A stretch of 64,000 bases of DNA. Source: Salvelinus alpinus (lineage: Eukaryota; Chordata; Actinopteri; Salmoniformes; Salmonidae). How positions within the stretch are numbered: the stretch's first letter is position 1; every line of letters starts with the position of its first letter. The notes beneath the pieces are model-generated. The model saw only the letters and a list, made by a program, of their open reading frames with translations. It was not told the DNA's origin and searched no databases. The stretch covers positions 4,231,390 to 4,295,389 of the forward strand of contig NC_092110.1 in assembly GCF_045679555.1 (NCBI RefSeq). The letters run 5' to 3'. The translations under genes were made by a program, and so were the position numbers. Shown piece after piece: positions 20,618 to 34,217 of the stretch.

Positions 20618-22212
20618 CAGTGGGGCAAAAAAGTATTTAGTCAGCCACCAATTGTGCAAGTTCTCCCACTTAAAAATATGAGAGAGGCCTGTAATTTTCA
20701 TCATAGGTACACTTCAACTATGACAGACAAAATGAGAAAAAAAAATCCAGAAAATCACATTGTAGGATTTTTAATGAATTTATTTGCAAATTATGGTGGA
20801 AAATAAGTATTTGGTCAATAACAAAAGTTTATCTCAATACTTTGTTATATACCCTTTGTTGGCAATGACAGAGGTCAAACGTTTTCTGTAAGTCTTCACA
20901 AGGTTTTCACACACTGTTGCTGGTATTTTGGCCCATTCCTATATGCAGATCTCCTCTAGAGCAGTGATGTTTTGGGGCTGTTGCTGTGCAACACGGACTT
21001 TCAACTCCCTCCAAAGATTTTCTATGGCGTTGAGATCTGGAGACTGGCTAGGCCACTCCAGGACCTTGAAATGCTTCTTACGAAGCCACTCCTTCGTTGC
21101 CCGGGCGGTGTGTTTGGGATCATTGTCATGCTGAAAGACCCAGCCACGTTTCATCTTCAATGCCCTTGCTGATGGAAGGAGGTTTTCACTCAAAATCTCA
21201 CGATACATGGCCCCATTCATTCTTTCCTTTACACGGATCAGTCGTTCTGGTCCCGTTGCAGAAAAACAGCCCCAAAGCATGATGTTTCCACCCCATGCTT
21301 CACAGTAGGTATAGTGTTCTTTGGATGCAACTCAGCATTCTTTGTCCTCCAAACACGACGAGTTGAGTTTTTACCAAAAAGTTCTATTTTGGTTTCATCT
21401 GACCATATGACATTCTCCCAATCTTCTTCTGGATCATCCAAATGCTCTCTAGCAAACTTCAGACGGGCCTGGACATGTACTGGCTTAAGCAGGGGGACAT
21501 GTCTGGCACTGCAGGATTTGAGCCCCTGGCGGCGTAGTGTGTTACTGATGGTAGGCTTTGTTACTTTGGTCCCAGCTCTCTGCAGGTCATTCACTAGGTC
21601 CCCCCGTGTGGTTCTGGGATTTTTGCTCACCGTTCTTGTGATCATTTTGACCCCACGGGGTGAGATCTTGCGTGGAGCCCCAGATCGAGGGAGATTATCA
21701 GTGGTCTTGTATGTCTTCCATTTCCTAATAATTGCTCCCACAGTTGATTTCTTCAAACCAAGCTGCTTACCTATTGCAGATTCAGTCTTCCAGCCTGGTG
21801 CAGGTCTACAATTTTGTTTCTGGTGTCCTTTGACAGCTCTTTGGTCTTGGCCATAGTGGAGTTTGGAGTCTGACTGTTTGAGGTTGTGGACAGGTGTCTT
21901 TTATACTGATAACAAGTTCAAACAGGTGCCATTAATACAGGTAACGAGTGGAGGACATAGGAGCCTCTTAAAGAAGAAGTTACAGGTCTGTGAGAGCCAG
22001 AAATCTTGCTTGTTTGTAGGTGACCAAATACTTATTTTCCACCATAATTTGCAAATAAATTCATTAAAAATCCTACAATGTGATTTCCCCCCCCTCATTT
22101 TGTCTGTCATAGTTGAAGTGTACCTATGATGAAAATTACAGGCCTCTCTCATCTTTTTAAGTGGGAGAACTTGCACAATTGGTGGCTGACTAAATACTTT
22201 TTTGCCCCACTG
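20618..22212 (-). mobile_element. Tc1-like DNA transposon, full length (1,595 bp)
   Basis: Terminal repeats begin CAGTGGGGCAAAAAAGTATT and end as its inverse at 22212. Each side is flanked by TA (20616-20617 and 22213-22214). The inverted repeats are long, extending through CTATGACAGACAAAATGAG. It carries one antisense transposase pseudogene. It is complete at the ends but inactive. Confidence 0.97.
20900..21854 (-). pseudogene. Tc1 transposase pseudogene (DD34E type)
   Basis: The start at 21854 encodes [16 protein letters not shown], but a frameshift follows after about 23 residues. The second frame (21756-21238) carries the paired HTH region ([13 protein letters not shown]) and [13 protein letters not shown] with the first Asp. 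A second frameshift lies near 21280. The third frame (21280-20939) has [13 protein letters not shown] and [11 protein letters not shown] with the second Asp and the Glu. A premature stop follows EEICI. At least three inactivating changes are present. Confidence 0.95.
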
Positions 22213-22423
22213 TACCTCCAACACTATACCTGGCTTGAAGGTACAAAGCCAAATTGTCGTTGGTAGTGTGATAAAACTGTACAGAAAAGGAAACTGACAC
22301 ACTTCCTGTAGGCTAAATGCTGCACAAAACATATTTCCTCTAGCCTCCAGTAATAAAATGTAGCTAAGCCTACTCCCTCTCCTCCACTAATACTATCAAA
22401 TCTCACTTCTGAAACTATCGGTT
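22213..22423. other. Short intronic stretch after the Tc1
   Basis: No feature recognised. Confidence 0.5.
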
Positions 22424-22533
22424 TTCCCAAATGGCACCCTATATCTTACATAGTGCACTACTTTTGACCAGAGCCCTATGGGTCCTGGTCAAATGTAGTG
22501 AACTACATAGGGAATAGAGTGCAATTTGGAACG
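22424..22533. mobile_element. Palindromic MITE, copy 1
   Basis: A near-palindrome: CCCAAATGGCACCCTAT at one end and ATAGAGTGCAATTTGGA at the other, with GTGCACTACTTTTGACCAG pairing to CTGGTCAAATGTAGTG. It has no coding capacity. Related copies are at 28170, 28855, 49264, 57415, 58121 and 58738. Confidence 0.9.
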
Positions 22534-23316
22534 CAATCATGGGGTTTTCCCACATATCTGGTGTTGAATGAAGTGAGTTACTGAGGTCTGTACGTCAGCC
22601 CTGGGTTCAAACACTACTCAAAATATTTCAAATACTTTTGGCACTTGCTCTAGCCTGTCTGGAGTGCCATATGGGCGGGGCTTGTACTTCTGCAACTATT
22701 CTATTGGTTACATTATACCGAGCAAGCTCAATCAAGCCCAGATAAAGTATTTAAAATGATTTTGAATAGTATTTGAACCCAGGTCTGCTGTAACTACAAA
22801 GGCGTGTTAGCCATTACTAAGCAGCATTGTTTGCTTGCCTGCGCTCAGCAGAGCAGAGTAGAGGTTAGCCAAGGAGCATGGATGCTACCCAACTAGAAAA
22901 CTAGAAGACTCACTAGGTCACTAGGATTCATGATTCATGAAGAGTTTTTAACCACACACATTACAGCAGCAAGAGGCTGAGCGAGGGAGAAGGGCCAAGC
23001 GAAAAGTCACTCCCTCACAAACACTTACAACAACAATTACATGTCTTTATAGATAGGTTAGCTGACAACGTCATGAAAATCATGCTCACGCTTAAATGGG
23101 GGCAGATGTCTGTGAGTTGTTGTGATTCTGGATGGCCAGATAATTACAAAAAATGACAAGAAACTGCCATGTGGAGAATCGTATGTGACTAGTTTTTAGC
23201 TAGTTTCATGTTGTTCTTGATACCATGTCTTGTTTTGAGGTGTTTTGACTGATTTGATGTCAATGCCAATATGGCTAAAATTAGCTATCTAGCTAACTAC
23301 CTACTGTAACGAAGTA
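22534..23316. other. dnmt3a intron, no recognisable element
   Basis: Contains short similar blocks around CAAATACTTTTGGCACTTG and AAAGTATTTAAAATGATTTT that could form a decayed foldback. No assignable feature. Confidence 0.45.
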
Positions 23317-23409
23317 TTTGAGACTAGAGGTCGACAGATTATGATTTTTCAACGCCGATACTGATTATTGGAGGACCAAAAAAAGCCGATGCCGATTTTT
23401 GTATATATA

Positions 23410-25015
<1,606 letters not shown>

Positions 25016-25962
25016 TATATATTTGTAATAATGACAATTACAACAATACTGAATGAACAATTAACACTTTTATTTTAACTTAATATAATACATAAATAAA
25101 ATCTATTTAGTCTCAAATAAATAATGAAACATGTTCAATTTGGTTTAAATAGTGCAAAAACACAGTGTTGGAGAAGAAAGTAAAAGTGCAATATGTGCCA
25201 TGTAAAAAAGCTAACGTTTAAGTTCCTTGCTCAGCTGGTGGTTCAATATTCCCAGTTCTTCAATATTCCCAGTTAGGAATTATGATGCGTCAACTATTTC
25301 TCTCTATACCATTTGTATTTCATATACCTTTGACTATTGGATGTTCTTATAGGCACTTTAGTATTGCCAGCCTAATCTCAGGAGTTGATAGGCTTGAAGT
25401 CATAAACAGCGCTGTGCATCAAGCATTGTGAAGAGCTGTTGACAAACGCAGGAAAGTGCTGTTTGAATGAATGCTTACGAGCCTGTTGCTGCCTACCACC
25501 GCTATCAAATATCAAATCATAGACTTAATTATAATATAATAAACACAGAAATACAAGCCTTTGGTCATTAATATGGTCAAATCCGGACACTATAATTTCG
25601 AAAACCAAATGTTTATTTTTTCAGTGAAATACAGAACCGTTCCGTATTTTATCGGAAGGGTGGCAACCCTAAGTCTAAATATTTCTGTTACATTGCACAA
25701 CCTTCAATGTTATGGAATAATTATGTAAAATTCTGCCAAATTAGTTCGCAATGAGCCAGGCGGCCCAAACTGTTGCATATACCCGCACTCTGCTTGCACT
25801 GAACGCAAGAGAAGTGACACAATTACCCTAGTTAATATTGCCTGCTAACATGAACTTCTTTTAACTAAATATGCAGGTATAAAAATATATACTTCTGTGT
25901 ATTGATTTTAAGAAAGGCATTGATGTTTATGGCCCTAATTCCGGTCGACCTCTATTTGAGAC

Positions 25963-26768
25963 ACAACAAGTGCTTATTGTTCAAATTGATTTATGTTTTC
26001 AATAAACATTGAAGATGAGGAATTAGTCAATGACCAAACATTTCGGTAAAAAAAAACAACGATAAAGCGTTCCTTTTATTTTTCTTAATTTTCCTTTGTT
26101 AGCGGTTGGTGCACTTGATTCAACAGCCCCAGCACCGGGAAGGCAAAGTGTTTCCTAGAACTCCACCTATCCGGCAGGCCCAGCGAACAAATCAAGTGCC
26201 TCTATAGGCCTACCGCTGGCCAATCAGATAGCTCAGATCACTGCGTCTGCACAGTTTCCTCGAGCTGTAAAAAGAAGCCTCGAACGAACAGCAAAGTTGA
26301 TCATGTGAGATTGAAAAACTTTTAAAACCATAGCTAGAGACTCAACAAATACAGCAAAGAGCTGCTGTATTTATGAGTAAGTTGAAGTTGTTATTCAGCA
26401 CTGTCAACACTTCGTTTAACACTTTTATGAGCCAGAAAATGTGTGTTCCCCCTACTTCCACTCATGCTACAACCAGCACTGCCACTGAAATGAATGAGTA
26501 TAGCAACGTGTTATAAGCTTGAGTATAAGCATAAGCTTGCGTTGTTATGATGAACGGCTTGTGTCTTCTTTTAATATCGAGGAACATTTCACTTTCTCAT
26601 AGGAGTAACAACATGAATCAGGTGCACGAGGAAGAAATAACACAGTGCTGCTCCCTCCCTCCCCTCAAGCCTCGTTCACATCACCCATAAGCACTCCGTT
26701 TATGTTGCGCCGGATGTCATGCATTTTAACGGGGACTTCCAGAACGGAGTGGAAACGCAACGCCCCCT
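25963..26768. other. dnmt3a intron, no assignable element
   Basis: Includes CCGCTGGCCAATCAGATAGC and other sequence that looks like old repeat DNA, without ends or coding motifs. Confidence 0.4.
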
Positions 26769-26866
26769 TATGGTTGAATGCCCCCTTATGGTTGAATGCC
26801 CCCTTATGGTTGAACGCCCCCTTATGGTTGAACGCCCCCGTATGGTTGAACGCCCCCTTACGCTGC
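26762..26866. repeat. 18-bp minisatellite, 6 units
   Basis: Tandem CCCCCTTATGGTTGAAYG units. The period is divisible by three, so both strands stay open (PLWLNA on plus, RGAFNHK-like on minus) without being genes. Confidence 0.95.
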
Positions 26867-28169
26867 ATACTTTGACATTTTTCAAACTTTGCGTCTTCTT
26901 CAGTCCAGTCAGAGTCTGTCGAAGAACAGGAAGTTACTAAACCAGAGAAGATGAACACACAGTATGTGGTATTCAGTGATGGCTTTATGGGATAGCTAGC
27001 AACTTAAAAACAATTACCCATCGCTATAAGTGTGTACTATTTTAATAGTAATGTTAAATAATACACATTGGCTGTTAAGCCAATTATATTATATGACTGT
27101 TTGCCTCCCGTTTAAGTTTACTGTGATGGTAATGATGTTGGTTTTTGATAATATTAGATGGAGGTCGCTAAATACAATGGTATCTTCAACTTAGCCTAGC
27201 GTTTAGCTAGCTAGCTAATAACTAAACAAAATCTGTTTTATTATCACCTGAAACAATACATTTATCTTGTCTTGAATGAAAAGGTCATATTTTGCAATCT
27301 CTCAAAATAAATACATCTCTGACGAGACAGGCTCTTCTCCATCTTGTATTACAAACACTACACTTGTCCTTTCAGTAGCGAGGCAAGACTCTGTGAAGAT
27401 GACATACGGCGTAATGAAATACGTCACGATGTAAACGGGGCATCAGACTCACCATCAGATTCAGGACATAAGTCCAGTAAAAAAAAAATAGGCACATTAT
27501 TATCCTCACTTAGCCAAGTGATGCAACAAATTCTCTATTACCGGTGTGATCATATACCTACTGTAATTTCTTTTTTTAATTAACATTGAAAAAAATGGTC
27601 TGAGAAGAACAACATTGGCAGGACAATTCAAGCATAGCCAATATGCAGTGATAATGTATTGGGTCTATAGCCTATTGTACAAACCTCATTGCTACAGAAA
27701 TGTTTTTTATTGGTTAATGTATTCTAAGTCATGTAAAAAAATATATAATAATTTAAATTGGCATTTTGACTCAGAATTTGATCTTCGCTCAGAAAAGGTG
27801 GGTGACCACTGTTCTAAGCCAACTCCATCTGTTATGCCCCATAGTTGCACATGTGTCGGTTCTGTTGTTAAACATAGTTGCAATGTTCGCATTTGTGGAA
27901 CAGGGGTGACACGGCACTCCTTAACAAAAACGATACATTGTTTTCATATCAGCCTTCAATGTCTATTGAAAATGTAAAACAATATTGCATGTAGCTGCTG
28001 CACGTAACAGTTTGACACAATGATAAACACAGAATAAAACCCCATTATTACCATAGACTAATTTCGGCCCAGTTTAAACAAACACAGTAGTCTTAAGAGT
28101 TGTATCATTCAGCCCCATTACAACACTTGAGCTCTGAGAGGTCCGAGGCAGTGTCCTTATAGCATGGCT
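26867..28169. other. dnmt3a intron, no assignable element
   Basis: AT-rich sequence with short ORFs only. No transposon termini, SINE boxes or protein motifs were recognised. Confidence 0.5.
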
Positions 28170-28230
28170 TTGGCCCAAATGGGCCCTGGTCAAAAGTAGT
28201 GCACTATATGATAATAGATGCCATTTGGGA
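28170..28230. mobile_element. Palindromic MITE, half copy 2
   Basis: Only one arm is kept, GGCCCTGGTCAAAAGTAGTG to GATGCCATTTGGGA. Confidence 0.8.
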
Positions 28231-28299
28231 AACAAGCCCATGTTTTCTCCTTCGACTATCCTGGTGTTGTCACTGAAGTACCCTAGACACAATAGACCA

Positions 28300-28442
28300 T
28301 GATCCTCTCTCTTTTTTTCTCTCTCTGTCTCTCTTCAACTTGGTCCCTTGTGTAAACTCTCTATTTCTGCCTCCACCTCGCTTCTCCCCCTCTCTGTTTT
28401 TCTCTGTCTCTCTACTCTCTCCCCGCTCTCTCTGTGCTTCCT
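28300..28442. repeat. CT-rich low-complexity region
   Basis: Pyrimidine-rich CTCTCTCTTTTTTTCTCTCT and related tracts. Confidence 0.8.
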
Positions 28443-28579
28443 CAATGTGAATAAGTTACTACATAACCAGTGGGTGAGGCAGGCAGAGTGGGGGGCTACT
28501 TTACTTTGGGGCTGCTACCAAGATCAGGGTGTTTCTGTTGCGGTGCAAGGAGAGGAGAGAAGGGAGAGTTGGCTGGCGT

Positions 28580-28848
28580 CACGCACAGGGGATATCCAGT
28601 CAGTTGCACAACTGAATGCATCTTCCACATTTGACCCGCCCCCTATGAATCAGAGAGGTCCGTGGGGGGGGGCTACCTTCATCTGCGTCTATGTCATCGG
28701 TGCCCGGGGAACAGTTGTTGTTCGGGGTTAACTGCCATGCTCAAGGGCAGAACGGCAGATTTTCCCACCTTGCTGGCTCGGGGATTCGAACCAGCGACCC
28801 TTCGGTTACTGGCCCAACGCTCTTAACCACTAGGCTACCTGCTACTAT
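28580..28848 (-). mobile_element. tRNA-derived HpaI-type SINE, antisense
   Basis: On the minus strand it starts with a box A-like GTAGCCTAGTGGTTAAGAGC and a box B-like GGTTCGAATCC. Then come CTGCCGTTCTGCCCTTGAGC, an AGTTAACCC HpaI-like site, and a body ending near TTCAGTTGTGCAACTGACTG. It shows the extended 3' body rather than the short LINE-like tail. Confidence 0.88.
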
Positions 28849-28854
28849 ACCTGT

Positions 28855-28918
28855 GTCCCAAATGGTACCCTATTCCCTATAAAGTGCACTAAATGAGGAA
28901 CAGTGTGCCATTTGGGAG
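28855..28918. mobile_element. Palindromic MITE, deleted copy 3
   Basis: Both outer arms are present (GTCCCAAATGGTACCCTATT; GTGTGCCATTTGGGA), but the central TTTTGACC-containing part is lost. It directly abuts the SINE head. Confidence 0.85.
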
Positions 28919-29079
28919 GTATCCTATACCTTGCCAGTTTGGGGGGTGTTCCGGCTCTCGTATTGCTAGCGCTCATGCACTTCCTCTGTTTCTCCTCCTC
29001 TCTAAGCTGCAACACTTCCTCTGCTGTGCCCTTCAGATGGATGGCAGAACCCCCTCCTTCCATTCAGCCTGTTATCTAT

Positions 29080-29201
29080 CGCTCCATCCCTCCATCGCTC
29101 CATCCCTCCATCGCTCCATCCCTCGCTCCATCCCTCCATCTATCCATCCATCCCTTCATCCCTCCATCTATCTATCCATCCATCCATCCATCCACCATGC
29201 T
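29080..29201. repeat. (CCAT/CCATCCCT)n simple repeat
   Basis: Tandem TCCATCCCTCCATCGC and ATCC units. The overlapping ORFs with PSIHPS repeats are artefacts. Confidence 0.95.
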
Positions 29202-29621
29202 CTCTTCCTCTGAGATGAATTAATTAATCCATTTATAGCTAATGTATTAATTGAATGCGGAATAATCACACAGAATTATCTACAGCAGTATTATTCACTC
29301 CAGTGAAAGTGTGATTTACATTTCAAATGAATGTGCTCCCTGTATCATTCATCCAGTACGGATTTTGCAATGCAGTTTTGGAGAGGTACATTTAGATAGG
29401 AAGCTGGCATGTAGGGCAGTGTGTGTATCGGGTTATTAGAGTGCAGACTCAGTGTGTAAGTGGCTCTGCTCTGGGCTGTGTGCCATCCACCTGGCGTGCC
29501 CCCGACAAAGACAGAGACACACACACAAACAGAGCGCAAGGAGCAGCGGCCACAACAACACACACCAGACCTGCTCCCTGAGCCTGAGCTCTTCTCTGAG
29601 CACGGCCCCTACAGAACAAGG

Positions 29622-29777
<156 letters not shown>

Positions 29778-30051
29778 CCCCAACAGAACAGAACAGGGGC
29801 AGGAAGGCAGGTTGCCAGGAGACGGAAGCTCTCCTCTCTCTCTCTTCTCTACTCTGGGCTCTATTTACTCTACTCCTCATCAAGGTCACATCCAGGCTGC
29901 AGAGGGCGTGTAGGGGGATGGGAGAGAAGAGGGCGAGAGGGGGAGGGAGAGAGGAAGACGGAGGTCAGAGCCTGGCTGCACCTCTGAGAAGAGGGGAGAG
30001 AAGGAGAGAGGAGAGAGATAAGAGGGGGGCCACAGAGGTGACCAGGGTAAA

Positions 30052-30115
30052 GTTCATTAGGCACCAAACTGAAACACCTGTCCAGTTTTGCTATGGTGTG
30101 ACCTAATGAACACGA
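30052..30115. mobile_element. Short inverted-repeat MITE remnant
   Basis: The ends GTTCATTAGGCACC and GTGACCTAATGAAC are inverted copies. The body (GAAACACCTGTCC) is an internally deleted form of a salmonid interspersed repeat. Confidence 0.55.
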
Positions 30116-30441
30116 CGCGGGAGAGGGGAAGCTAGCAAATTGGTTCATCTCTACGTCATGACAACAGACTGGCAGTGAGCAGGATTCTCTCGCTCTCTCC
30201 CTTTCTATTACAAGTTATTTAAAATGTTCTACATGACTGTGTTAAATTCATCCACACTGATCACGACCAAAGAATAATTCAAAATGGCCACAGCAAGTAA
30301 CATGAAACCGCTCACATCCACTCATTGTTCATTTTCATTCCTTTGGCATTGGCCGTCAGTGGTGCCAGAGCAGAGCTGGCTGTGCCAAGAAAGTAGTGAG
30401 AACGAAGATAATAATATAACCGAGCAGGAGACACGACTCAC

Positions 30442-30895
30442 ATTTCGTTGGGCGCTCCAGTTTCCGCCTGCCTCGTTTCTTGCGCGGCGGAGTTGGCAGA
30501 GTCTCCTCTTTGTCCTTTTCAGAGTCGTCCTGCTCGTCCCGGCTCGGCTCCCGGCTCAGTAGAAACCCGTTCTCCAGGGAGGGGGGACTCAGGATCCGGC
30601 TCTGACATAGGAGGGTGTGGGGTCCGGGTGGGGCGTCCTCGGTCCGGCTGGCAGGGGAACTGGGGGTACCAGGGGCGCCTGGTAACCCGTTCTTCTCTGA
30701 AGCTTTCCTGTCCTGCTTGGGGCAGCAGCGAGCACCAGCCTGGGTTCTGTCTCTGTCTGCGTGCCCGCTGCTCACGACTCCATTGTGCACCTGCGCCACA
30801 CACACGGACTGTCTCTCTCTCTCCGCTGCCAGCCCAGTGCGACTGTTGCACACACCTCCGGCCACACTCTCCTTCACAGACACACTGCCCTCCAC
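30442..30895 (-). CDS. dnmt3a: dnmt3a coding exon 3 (large N-terminal exon)
   Basis: This 454-base exon begins VEGSVSVKESVAGG, comparable with the human PVESGDTPKDP stretch that follows the basic RKRK segment. It ends with LPTPPRKKRGRRKLERPTK plus one base. The acceptor is CCTGCAG before 30895 and the donor is AAAT/GTGAGT at 30441. It runs phase 0 to phase 1, and the single leftover base is completed by the AT that opens the exon at 8262. The composition is Ser/Pro/Glu-rich with a C-terminal basic AT-hook-like patch, as expected for the disordered DNMT3A N terminus. The GC-rich sequence contrasts with the AT-rich repeats around it. Confidence 0.87.
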
Positions 30896-31849
30896 CTGCA
30901 GGCAAAGGAAGAAGAGAAATCAAGACAATTGGAAGATTATATTTGAGTGTCGATATTATTGCCATATCACTTCACGTTATTAGAAATGTTTGAAAATGTC
31001 CCCTTTGGGGATAATAAAGTAATATCTATTCTATTCCACTGCATCGCTTTAACCTTTAGTTGAACGAAAAGCACAATTCACTATATTTGTATCACATGCT
31101 TCGATAGCCTGAGGTCCTGTTAGCCTCCCTCCCGTAACCATTGTAGCTGTACACCCGAGTTGATACAGTAACGCTGCACAAATAACCTTTTGTTGGTTAT
31201 AGTATTATTCAACACTGAACGGGTTACAGTCGGAAACCCTGTGAACTCAACTGGCTGTGCAGTCGTTGAGTGCTGTAACTCATTTGTAGAGTTCTCCAAC
31301 CCATTACAGCAGCACAGAAATACGAGAGGAATGTTGGCTTTTTGTCAAAGGAAGGAAATCTTTAATTTTGTTTGGATACTACATTGACGTGGGGACTCGC
31401 CCCTGGAAACCATTTCAATCTGTAAAGAAAAGTGTTTACTACTCTGTTCCAACAGGAGCACAGAGATTCCCGAACCCAATGACCCCGTAGCAAACACAAA
31501 CAAGATCATCTGGCTGGGATTATCGGGGCGTGATTTAACGACATTGTAAATCTATTTCATTGTATATCTACATCATATCTTGACGTCAAGCCAATACTCT
31601 TTTAAAATAAGTACATCACCTAATTTACACCTCTTCTTAGTGAGGAAATGTATTTATTTAGAGGACATGGGTCTTTCTATAAATAACGGGGCCTACGTGT
31701 GACATTGGGATAAACATTTCTAAATGGTTTGAAACTAAAATAAAAAGGATTTTCATACAGCTCCACATGTGTACTTAGAGGAATAAAAGTGAATATATGC
31801 AAATTGGCCCATAAATCCACCTATACATCAACATAGGTTTAGAACTATA
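30896..31849. other. dnmt3a intron upstream of exon 3, no recognisable element
   Basis: Low-repeat sequence adjacent to the exon, without motifs that I can name. Confidence 0.5.
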
Positions 31850-31987
31850 CACTGAGTACACCAAACATTAGGAACACCTTCCTAATATTGAGTGACATCA
31901 AAAGGGATCATAGCTTTCACCTGGATTCACCTGGTCAGTCTATGTCATGGAAAGAGCAGGTGTTCATAATGTTTTGTACACTCAGTG
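31850..31987. mobile_element. Minimal Tc1-derived MITE (138 bp)
   Basis: Same family as 3767 and 55921. It starts CACTGAGTACACCAAACATT and ends TGTTTTGTACACTCAGTG (TAATGTTTTG...), flanked by TA at 31848-31849 and 31988-31989. Almost the whole interior is deleted, leaving the terminal repeats joined. Confidence 0.93.
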
Positions 31988-32165
31988 TACATCCTTTAAG
32001 CAGGGTTCATACAGACATTGGCAAGTCAAATTCAAGGACTTTCAGGGACTTTTTCAAGTAATTTAATGTTATAAAATAGTATAATTTATATAATTGTACA
32101 TTTAGGGCCTAATATAGAACCCGATTTCTCTGCTGCCTATCTGTATGGCCGACGCAGGCATTGAA

Positions 32166-32256
32166 TCAAATCAAACTGTATTTGTCACATGCGCCGAATA
32201 CAACAGCTTACCGTGAAATGCTTACTTACTGTACAAGCCTTTAACCAACAAATCAG
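32166..32256 (-). mobile_element. Rex1-like LINE 3' tail fragment, antisense
   Basis: Plus-strand TCAAATCAAACTGTATTTGT and CGTGAAATGCTTACTTACTG are the reverse complement of the Rex1-like 3' end seen at 13700-13777. Confidence 0.85.
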
Positions 32257-32911
32257 TTGGTGATGTACTGGTATTCATGGCATAATACAGCCATGAATAC
32301 CAGTAGCATTAATCTTAACACTTGATTCCCGCCATCACTGTTATAACAATGAGAAAGTGACCTGGTTCCTTTTTTAACGGAAGGATTTCTATGGAAAGTC
32401 AAGTTGAAGCCAGCACCTCACATGGTTTTACCGCAACAGAGTAGCGCAACAACACCCTCCAATTGAAGCGGTGGGAAACAAACGAAAGTGGACACAACTC
32501 TCGCAAGAACGGATAAAAAATGAAACCACGGATAATTATCAGGGAGCAGGAGAACATCTAAATTGGCTAAAATAATTAGAAGGACATTTTAAGCATCAAA
32601 TGGAGGAAATGTCTCACTTTCAAGGTAGGCCTATTCAAGTACTCCAAGTTCATGTAGGCTACTCCAAGCCCCTTGTAAATGTTTAAAATTGAAGGTGTAA
32701 CATGGAAAACAAAATGTATGTCATGTTATTTCATTACCAGATCATATTGTGAAGAAGCCCACTAGGCTATGTCATTTGTTGTCGTTATATCCAGAATGAT
32801 TCATCGGAACAGCGTTGGGTGTTGCGCAATAGTCTATCCTACACGGTTGCGCACAGTAGACTCGGTGTCCAATCCGAGGCACAAGAACATATGAAAACGT
32901 GAACACGTTAC
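32257..32911. other. dnmt3a intron, no assignable element
   Basis: Contains a small perfect inverted repeat, GGTATTCATGGC around 32270 and GCCATGAATACC around 32290. Otherwise featureless. Confidence 0.5.
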
Positions 32912-33130
32912 CTTGACGCCTTCTCTGTTAAATCTAACGGGATACTGCTGTAAATCAAGCAGACTACAACAGATGATCAACAGCAATTCTCTCGGGATAT
33001 TAGATCCAACGTTGATCCAGGCACAACTGTCTTCACCGGCGTAATCAATGAGACACCAACATATTCCCGACATTCTTTCATGAACACCTTTTTCCCAGCA
33101 CTTGGGCTGTTGTTGCATTGCAGGCGCCAT
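32912..33130 (-). CDS. Candidate alternative first exon, possibly of dnmt3a
   Basis: A 73-codon open stretch starts at an ATG with G at -3 and G at +4 and ends AAG/GTAACG at 32911, a good donor. It encodes MAPAMQQQPKCWEKG and continues through a hydrophobic, Cys-rich middle to PVRFNREGVK. I recognise no protein family. The donor leaves phase 0, exactly what the dnmt3a exon at 30895 accepts, only 2 kb downstream on the same strand. The surrounding sequence shows no transposon motif that I recognise. It could be an alternative promoter and first exon, an exon of an unknown gene, or a chance ORF. Confidence 0.35.
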
Positions 33131-34014
33131 CACAACAGCTGTTTGCCATTCAGAAAATGCCTTCCTGGATCAGATCATGTTTTAAGTATCAAGGGAAGGT
33201 GACTTTATCGGTTTAAAGCATTAGATTTTGCAATCACATTTATTATTTGGGATTGGTGTGCCCATGACAACTGTTTTCACCCAGTAACATAAGGAGGTAC
33301 GAAATGTTACAGAGTTACACTGCATATCTGTAATCTCTATACAAAAAACTGTCCGACAGCTAGATCCAGGATTATTAAAGGGTTCAAGTTCAATGTCTAA
33401 TTTAACTGATTAATGCTTAATATATGATATAATGACAATTTACACGACCATAAATGCAAGGACAGAAAAGTAATGATTTATGTCACATGATTTCATACAA
33501 ATCCGTCAAGACACCATTCATGGTAAAGGGTTAAACATAGGATTTAAATCAACTCGTGAATCTTAACTAATATAGCTACGATCCCCCGTATAGCTCAATG
33601 TAATGACATGAAAAACATTGGCAGATTATTATCAATGACTTATAAACAGCTGTTACAAGAAATCGTCACGCTTACCCTAGTTTATAGACAGACCCACATT
33701 TGAGAGAGATGAGGGAGGGGCCTTGTCACCCCAGTGTCTCTGCTAGACCACTGCCTAAAAATAGTGTTCAAATTTGTTCTCGGAGACAATTAGTGGGTCA
33801 CAGCAGAGGAAAGTAGGGCATGTCTAACGAGATGAGAATGCCTTCTCTGTCTGTCAACACTGACAATGTCCTTTTGAAGCAGCCATCGTCTCAGATGGAC
33901 AGACGGTCAGACAGGCGGACAGACGGCCAGACAGACAGAGGCAGAGTGTGAGAAACAGACAGAAATACAGACACACACAGGTGTAGGATCTAGTGTTTCC
34001 TCCTCTTCTTCTTC
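33131..34014. other. Region upstream of the candidate alternative exon
   Basis: No transposon motif or TATA box was recognised. A GACAGAC-rich tract lies around 33895-33970. Confidence 0.5.
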
Positions 34015-34217
34015 TGGGGTGCTACTATAGGCCACAAATTGCTAGCAGTCTGTATTTGGATAATATGTGTGCCAATGCTTGATAGTGCGTGTGATGTTAA
34101 CAGAGAGGTCTATTTTCTGGGTGACCTGAACATTGACTGGTTAGCAACTAGTTGTCCTCTCAAGAGGAAGCTTCTATCTGTGACTAATGCCTGTAATATG
34201 ATCCAGATTGTCACTCA
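34015..34217 (+). mobile_element. L2/CR1-like LINE fragment, endonuclease part
   Basis: Encodes DSACDVNREVYFLGDLNID, the endonuclease motif seen at 12020-12080. It stops at 34217 where an antisense Rex1-like LINE 3' tail begins. Confidence 0.85.

Noticed and set aside
28700..28848. Antisense tRNA gene
   Set aside because: It is the head of an HpaI-type SINE with the characteristic unrelated body.
30448..30993. Plus-strand ORFs of up to 181 residues over the dnmt3a exon
   Set aside because: They are GC-rich shadow frames opposite a coding exon with conserved minus-strand sequence and splice sites.
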